In this document: one piece after another, positions 60,601-64,000 of the stretch | How the letters are laid out: every line of letters begins with the position of its first letter | Position numbering within the stretch: position 1 is the first letter of the stretch | From: Ursus arctos | Taxonomy: Eukaryota; Chordata; Mammalia; Carnivora; Ursidae | NCBI RefSeq assembly: GCF_023065955.2 | Contig: NW_026623008.1 | Location: 2,237,001 to 2,301,000, forward strand | DNA: 64,000 bases | Reading direction: 5' to 3' | Notes under the pieces: model-generated | The model's input: the letters and a program-made list of their open reading frames with translations, nothing else | Database searches by the model: none | What the model was told of the DNA's origin: nothing | Position numbers and translations under genes: made by a program

Positions 60601-63036
60601 GTTGGAGTCAGAAGAGGGGGTGGTCTCGGGGAGCCCTGGACTTCACAGTTGGAGTCAGAAGAGGGGGTGGTCTCGGGGAGCCCTGGACTTCACAGTTGGC
60701 GTCAGAAGAGGGGGTGGTCTCGGGGAGCCCTGGACTTCACAGTTGGCGTCAGAAGAGGGGGTGGTCTCGGGGAGCCCTGGACTTCACAGTTGGCGTCAGA
60801 AGAGGGGGTGGTCTCGGGGAGCCCTGGACTTCACAGTTGGCGTCAGAAGAGGGGGTGGTCTCGAGGAGCCCTGGACTTCACAGTTGGTGTCAGAAGAGGT
60901 CTCGGGGAGCCCTGGACTTCACAGTTGGCTTCAGAAGAGGGGGTGGTCTCGGGGAGCCCTGGACTTCACAGTTGGCATCAGAAGAGGGGGTGGTCTCGGG
61001 GAGCCCTGGACTTCACAGTTGGCATCAGAAGAGGGGGTGGTCTCGGGGAGCCCTGGACTTCACAGTTGGCGTCAGAAGAGGGGGTGGTCTCGGGGAGCCC
61101 TGGACTTCACAGTTGGCTTCAGAAGAGGGGGTGGTCTCGGGGAGCCCTGGACTTTACAGTTGGCGTCAGAAGAGGGGGTGGTCTCGGGGAGCTCTGGACT
61201 TCACAGTTGGTGTCAGAAGAGGTCTCGGGGAGCCCTCCCTAAGCTCTCAGCGGTCTGCTTCAGAGGCTGTAACCCGGTCTTTCTCGGGGGTCCTTGCGAC
61301 GGTGGTGTGTCCGGACCCCAGTCCACCCTTGGTGGGATTGTTTTCTGTAGGCGTTCTGTGTGCGCTGGCTTGTCCTGTCCCCACAGAGTGGTTTTGCATT
61401 TGTCTCTGCTGGACACCCGGGGCTTTCAGTGGTGCCGAAACCACTGAGTATTAATTTCTAGCTTGGCCCCCACGCCGTGTGGTGGCGCAAGGTCGGACTG
61501 CTTGTCCGTGAACGGTGAGCTGAAGGTCCTGGTTTTCTGGGTGACTGTGGAAACGGTCCTGCTGTTGGTGCTCCCCGAATCCTACCTCCTGCTGTGGGCA
61601 CCCTGTGTGTCCTCCCCGCCCCTCCTACTGCTGGATAAGGCTTGGCCACGTGGCTCCAGCAGACAGGATGCCAGTGGAGCCCTGATACGTGCTTGCTCAC
61701 TGGGGCCCGTTCTCCAGGTGCTGCCGTCACCAGGGAGGGGCCTGGCCTGGCTCCTTGAGGGTGAAAAGTGCCGTGGGGAGAAAGCCCAGCCCCAGTCAGC
61801 CGTCCAGCCAGCACAGCCCTAGGAGTGGGTCAGGGTCAGCAGGAGCCCCGCCACACTGACCCTCACAAGCCACTGTTCTGGGGCTGGGTACGCAGCCGTA
61901 GCAGCTGATGGGGTGGCTTTCTCTCCCTCCCCAGAGCCCCGGGCTCCCTACCATTCCCCTTCCCACACCGATGGCTGCAGGGGGCTGTCAGTCCCACCTC
62001 CCCGGCTCTCCCCTGGGGCTCTGCAGGAGGGTGGCTCACCCCTGCAGGTCAAGCATGGACCTCTCTGTTTCTGGCAGTGGGGGCCCCCTTGTTTCTTGTG
62101 ATCTCAAGCATGTACTTCTTTTCCCCTTTATTCAGCATCTCTCCATGCGGTGGGGACGCGAGTCTGTGCGGTTTGGTCCGCCAGCTCCGGTACTTGTGAG
62201 GCCTTCTTGTTGGTCTGCAGGCTTCCGTACCTGTTAGTACAGGGCTTTGAATGGTTTGTTCATAAGTGAAACAGGTTTACAGCAAGCATTATGGGCACAC
62301 ACAAGCACGAGGCTCGGGTTGGAAAGACAGACGTCAGCCCTGACCATGACGCTCTCCGGGGAGGACACGGGTTCTGCTGAGGAACTTGCTCACCGCGAGG
62401 ACAGGCGTTGGTGGGGACTGAGGACGCCGGGCTCGACCCCTTTCCCTCGGCATACTTCCCAGGACTTAGAGATGTGCATGGCCCCAGTGTCCTGCAGGAG
62501 ACAAGCCAAGTTGCTTGTACCAGGCTGGGCCGGCGGGCGTGGCCGCGTGCGGTGATGCCCCGGTAAAGGACAGTCCCCCAGTCCTCCTGCCGCTGACAGC
62601 AACAGGAGGTGTCCTTGCCACGCTGCTCCTTCGGGGTGTTTCCAAGCGCGGCTCCTTTTGGAATCTGAACCATCGCGCTCACGTCTTTTCCTGAAGCCCC
62701 CACGTTGGTTCACGGTTCAGCTGTGCTGTCCTAGCAGGCGTCCTGGCAGGTGCCGGGGGATGGCGATGGCGCACAGTGACCGGCTCTTACTTCCTTTACA
62801 GAATAGAAAAGAAGCGCACGGTGGTCCCCGCGCTGGCTGAAGCCATTACGGAGCGAGACGGCAGAGAAGTGGCCTGGGAGTATTTTTACGGCCTGCTCTT
62901 CACCTTGGAGAACCTGAAGTTGGTCCACATCGCCTGCCATAAGAAAACCACCCACAGGCTCGGCTGTGACCCACACAGGATCTACCAACCGCAGACGAAG
63001 CCCAAGAGGCGGCGGCCGGCCCGGAAGCGCCGGTGA
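48555..63036 (+). CDS. DFFB: DFFB (caspase-activated DNase, CAD/DFF40) complete coding sequence, 7 exons, 341 aa
   Basis: Apoptotic nuclease that cuts linker DNA between nucleosomes once caspase-3 cleaves its inhibitor ICAD/DFFA. Coding exons are 48555-48677, 49680-49806, 54455-54643, 55462-55541, 55621-55791, 57544-57644 and 62802-63036, totalling 1026 bases with all junctions in frame. Residues about 8-85 form the CIDE-N domain that pairs with ICAD. The catalytic half keeps H242 (KHSINPYGNRE), D262 and H263 (WNLDH), and H306, H310 and H315 (VHIACHKKTTH), matching the conserved metal and active-site residues of mouse CAD. A basic tail (KPKRRRPARKRR, 330-341) is the nuclear-localisation type. 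The N-terminus MLAVFRKPK aligns in length with mouse and is three residues longer than human. The gene appears intact. Confidence 0.96.
48885..48980 (-). mobile_element. MIR fragment in DFFB intron 1
   Basis: 'gggactcagtttgcccttctgtaaaatgaagg' is the reverse-strand MIR core. Confidence 0.65.
49680..49806 (+). CDS. DFFB: DFFB exon 2
   Basis: Acceptor CTCTGCAG; encodes LPVAGSRLCLYEDGTELTGD to SGQTWQG, with the conserved LCLYEDGTE of the CIDE-N domain. Donor GTAAGT, phase 1 out. The open frame continues far into the intron without meaning. Confidence 0.96.
50795..50905. repeat. CT-rich low-complexity tract, DFFB intron 2
   Basis: About 110 bases of almost pure pyrimidine (tctctctcttcttccctctctc pattern). 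Confidence 0.85.
50945..51600 (+). mobile_element. Old L1 3'-UTR fragment, DFFB intron 2
   Basis: Recognised from ordered words of the L1M 3' region: 'ccatccctcatccttggcaaccactgatgtgttctccat', 'gagtggcattccgtg', 'ttctggttttgggctattacg', 'caggtttttgtgtggacataagtttgcatttctttggaataaa', 'gttgctgggtcatat'. Diverged. Confidence 0.75.
51620..53405 (+). mobile_element. L1 (L1MA-like) ORF2 C-terminal part and 3' UTR, DFFB intron 2
   Basis: Follows the L1 ORF2 end in order: 'ggaataaatgtaataaaagaagtgccaaacttatattctgaaaa', 'aagatgtcagcagtcctcaggctgacctgcag', 'gcagaaatcgacaagctgatgctaattc', 'gaagaaaacccagcagtccgtcttcatgacctt', 'accatcaagaaggtgaaaagacaacccacaggatggg', 'acaaagtgtggtgtgtccgcacactggaatat'. 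It then enters a 3' UTR ending 'ctcgataaagtgg'. Frames are broken throughout. Confidence 0.88.
53560..53900 (-). mobile_element. L1 ORF2 fragment in minus orientation, DFFB intron 2
   Basis: 'tctggatacgagtcttttgtgagg' and 'cagttttccattttgatgaagcccatattgtc...ttttgtgcttgtgctctccacgttaagtccagaaacttctcaccaagcccttggcc' are reverse-complement L1 ORF2 words. It is inverted relative to the neighbour at 51620-53405. Confidence 0.75.
54455..54643 (+). CDS. DFFB: DFFB exon 3
   Basis: Acceptor GTGGCAG; encodes (Y)VSDLSRFLSAFHKPHAGL to RDEDPPWFE. It links CIDE-N to the helical middle domain that forms the CAD dimer. Donor GTAGCT. Confidence 0.96.
54695..54711 (+). repeat. 17-base poly-G run, DFFB intron 3
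   Basis: An uninterrupted G17 lies 51 bases after the exon 3 donor. It is prone to length change and sequencing error. Confidence 0.9.
54785..55220 (+). mobile_element. Old L1 3'-UTR fragment, DFFB intron 3
   Basis: 'gtgacacaacataaaatttccattttaaccagtgtgagtgtgtagtttaatgggg...gttcaccctggcatgcagccgtcaccgccatccttctccagaaccttctcaggttcctcaactgaaactgtcc' is a well-known L1M 3' end pattern. The later part is more degraded. Confidence 0.78.
55462..55541 (+). CDS. DFFB: DFFB exon 4
   Basis: Encodes (G)LESRFQSKSGYLRYSCESR and IRSYLRE, almost identical to human. Acceptor TGGCAG, donor GTGGGT. The next intron is only 79 bases (55542-55620). Confidence 0.97.
55621..55791 (+). CDS. DFFB: DFFB exon 5
   Basis: Encodes VHSYASMVGVEARGEYSRVA to LCTPEGWFCCQ (57 residues), with the conserved YNGSYFDRGA entering the nuclease domain. 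Acceptor CCCCAG, donor GTGCGC. The 1.75 kb intron that follows (55792-57543) has no repeat I can name. Confidence 0.96.
57544..57644 (+). CDS. DFFB: DFFB exon 6 (catalytic core)
   Basis: Encodes GPFDVDTCASKHSINPYGNR to TWNLDH(I) with catalytic H242, D262 and H263. Acceptor GACCTAG, donor GTGAGT, phase 2 out. Confidence 0.97.
59749..59886 (-). mobile_element. SINEC fragment, minus orientation, DFFB intron 6
   Basis: Reverse reads as GGGGTGCCTGGCTGAC head, 'tgatctcagggttgtgagttcaagcccc' and a T-rich end on the plus strand. TTTTCATTATATT and TTTTCATTGTTATT flank it as a probable target duplication. The CT-rich middle is missing. Confidence 0.85.
60449..61237. repeat. Minisatellite of 17 units (41 and 47 bp), DFFB intron 6
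   Basis: Tandem units contain gggagccctggacttcacag and ttggcgtcagaagagg. Units of 41 bp (first three, the tenth and the last) differ from 47-bp units by a six-base GGGGGT-type insert. Single-base variants (ttggagtc, ttggtgtc, ttggcatc, ttggcttc) mark individual units. Both lengths leave remainder 2 when divided by 3, which explains long open frames in all three plus frames. Confidence 0.96.
62802..63036 (+). CDS. DFFB: DFFB exon 7 (last coding exon)
   Basis: Acceptor TTTACAG; encodes (I)IEKKRTVVPALAEAITER to KRRRPARKRR then TGA at 63034-63036. It holds VHIACHKKTTH with H306, H310 and H315 and the basic tail. The 5.2 kb intron before it carries a SINE and the minisatellite. Confidence 0.97.
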
Positions 63037-63894
63037 CGGGCCACACGTGCCGCCTCCCCCGGCGCGCGCCATTCCAGTGGCTGCTGTTCTGTGCTCGTCA
63101 CTGCGGTGGCTCCTGGAGACACTTCAGAGGTCCTCCTACAGATTCTGACCTCACTACATTTCTCAGTCGGCCTTTGCCCCTCCGAGAGCCCAAGCGCCAG
63201 ACGACCAGTTTGGTGCACGGCCGGGGCGCGGGTGGGTCGGCCGGGACAAGGCACTGTCCTCCGCTCAGGGGCCCCTCCTACCCTGATGGTCCTGCTGCCG
63301 GGTGCATGCCCAGTGGCCTCCACACGGACACGGCGTCAGGCCAGACGTGGCCGCGCGGTCCCGGGACAAGTAGTCTGTGTCAGCTCTCGGCTGGGTCTCC
63401 AGTCCGCGGCGAATGCAGAGCGCTGTCCTCGGGGTGTTTCTGATGGCTCCCGAGGGTTGCTGCCCCCGTGGGGTAAAACGTTTGTATTCCGTAAAGCAGG
63501 TGCAAGGACACGCGCTGCCGTGCCCTTTGTGATGTCAGAGAGAGGGAGACTGTCCACGTGTGTCCGCAGGGGAAGGGCTGACTGTGGTCTCGTGCTGAAC
63601 CACAGGAAACTGCTGTTCTTGTGAACTAGACGTACTCAGCTGTCGTGCTTCGGTCTTACCCGTCGACATCATGGAAAGCGGGGCAGCAGTTTTGTGTTTC
63701 TGTACGGAAACGGGGGGCTGTGCGTCAGGCTGCTCCACGCGGAGTGTGACCTGCTGATTTTATAACGTCTGTGCTTGTGTCACACGTGTGTGTTAGTGCA
63801 CGCGGGACAGTCTGTGAGGAAATGTGCCGTCGGGACAACGGTGACCCTGGGGATGCGGTGGGCATGCACTGGATTATAAAGGGCTAACTTTCTA
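63037..63894 (+). other. DFFB: DFFB 3' UTR, end not found
   Basis: Follows the stop codon. No canonical AATAAA occurs before the SINE at 63895, so the 3' end is either at a variant signal or beyond the window. No other coding region is visible here. Confidence 0.55.
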
Positions 63895-64000
63895 GGGGCA
63901 CCTGGGTGGCACAGCGGTTAAGCGTCTGCCTTCGGCTCAGGGCGTGATCCCGGCGTTATGGGATCGAGCCCCACATCAGGCTCCTCCGCTATGAGCCTGC
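63895..64000 (+). mobile_element. SINEC, cut by window end
   Basis: Head GGGGCACCTGGGTGGCACAG and 'gcgtgatcccggcgttatgggatcgagccccacatcaggctcc' are very well preserved. This subtype wording is one I associate with bears and pinnipeds. Confidence 0.93.

Noticed and set aside
59918..61454. Long repetitive open frames of 240-509 codons that look like a repeat protein
   Set aside because: They coincide with the 41/47-bp minisatellite in DFFB intron 6, are open in all three plus frames, and have no splice or start context.

Overview
This is a window of vertebrate nuclear DNA from a carnivore. Genes are split into short exons with GT/AG introns. The interspersed repeats include at least nine tRNA-derived SINEs of the carnivore SINEC type, in the form I associate with bears, seals and mustelids rather than the dog-specific subtype; that narrower placement is from memory. 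No bacterial-type operon, CRISPR array, tRNA or rRNA gene is visible.

Three genes are recognisable, in the order and orientation I know from human 1p36.32. LRRC47 is on the minus strand and only its first exon is inside (3675-4295), with its CpG-island promoter to the right and part of intron 1 filling 1-3674. CEP104 is on the minus strand and its whole coding sequence is present as 21 coding exons between 44253 and 16626. The hand-spliced reading frame closes perfectly at every junction and gives 920 residues. DFFB (the caspase-activated DNase, CAD) is on the plus strand in 7 exons from 48555 to 63036, giving 341 residues, also with every junction in phase. CEP104 and DFFB are divergent and share a CpG-island promoter at about 47.7-48.6 kb. 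That promoter carries a tandemly duplicated block with a ZNF143/THAP11-like motif.

Between LRRC47 and CEP104 lies a 6.7 kb endogenous retrovirus on the minus strand (4813-11543). It is betaretrovirus-like, with paired LTRs, a 6-base target duplication, a tRNA-Lys3-type primer site, a polypurine tract, and broken gag, dUTPase/protease, pol and env-TM remnants. A SINEC later inserted into its env remnant. The stretch 11.5-16.6 kb holds a SINE, an old MaLR-type LTR and the CEP104 3' UTR, whose end I cannot fix.

Introns hold most other structure. CEP104 has a 35-bp CpG-rich tandem array of about 19 copies, a 440-bp ATCT microsatellite, and a 40-bp triplication across an exon-intron boundary that copies a splice donor. 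DFFB has a 17-unit minisatellite (41/47 bp) and a cluster of old L1 pieces lying on both strands. I did not find a previously undescribed biological system. The most informative items are the duplicated splice donor, the CpG-rich array, the duplicated promoter motif and the SU-less provirus.
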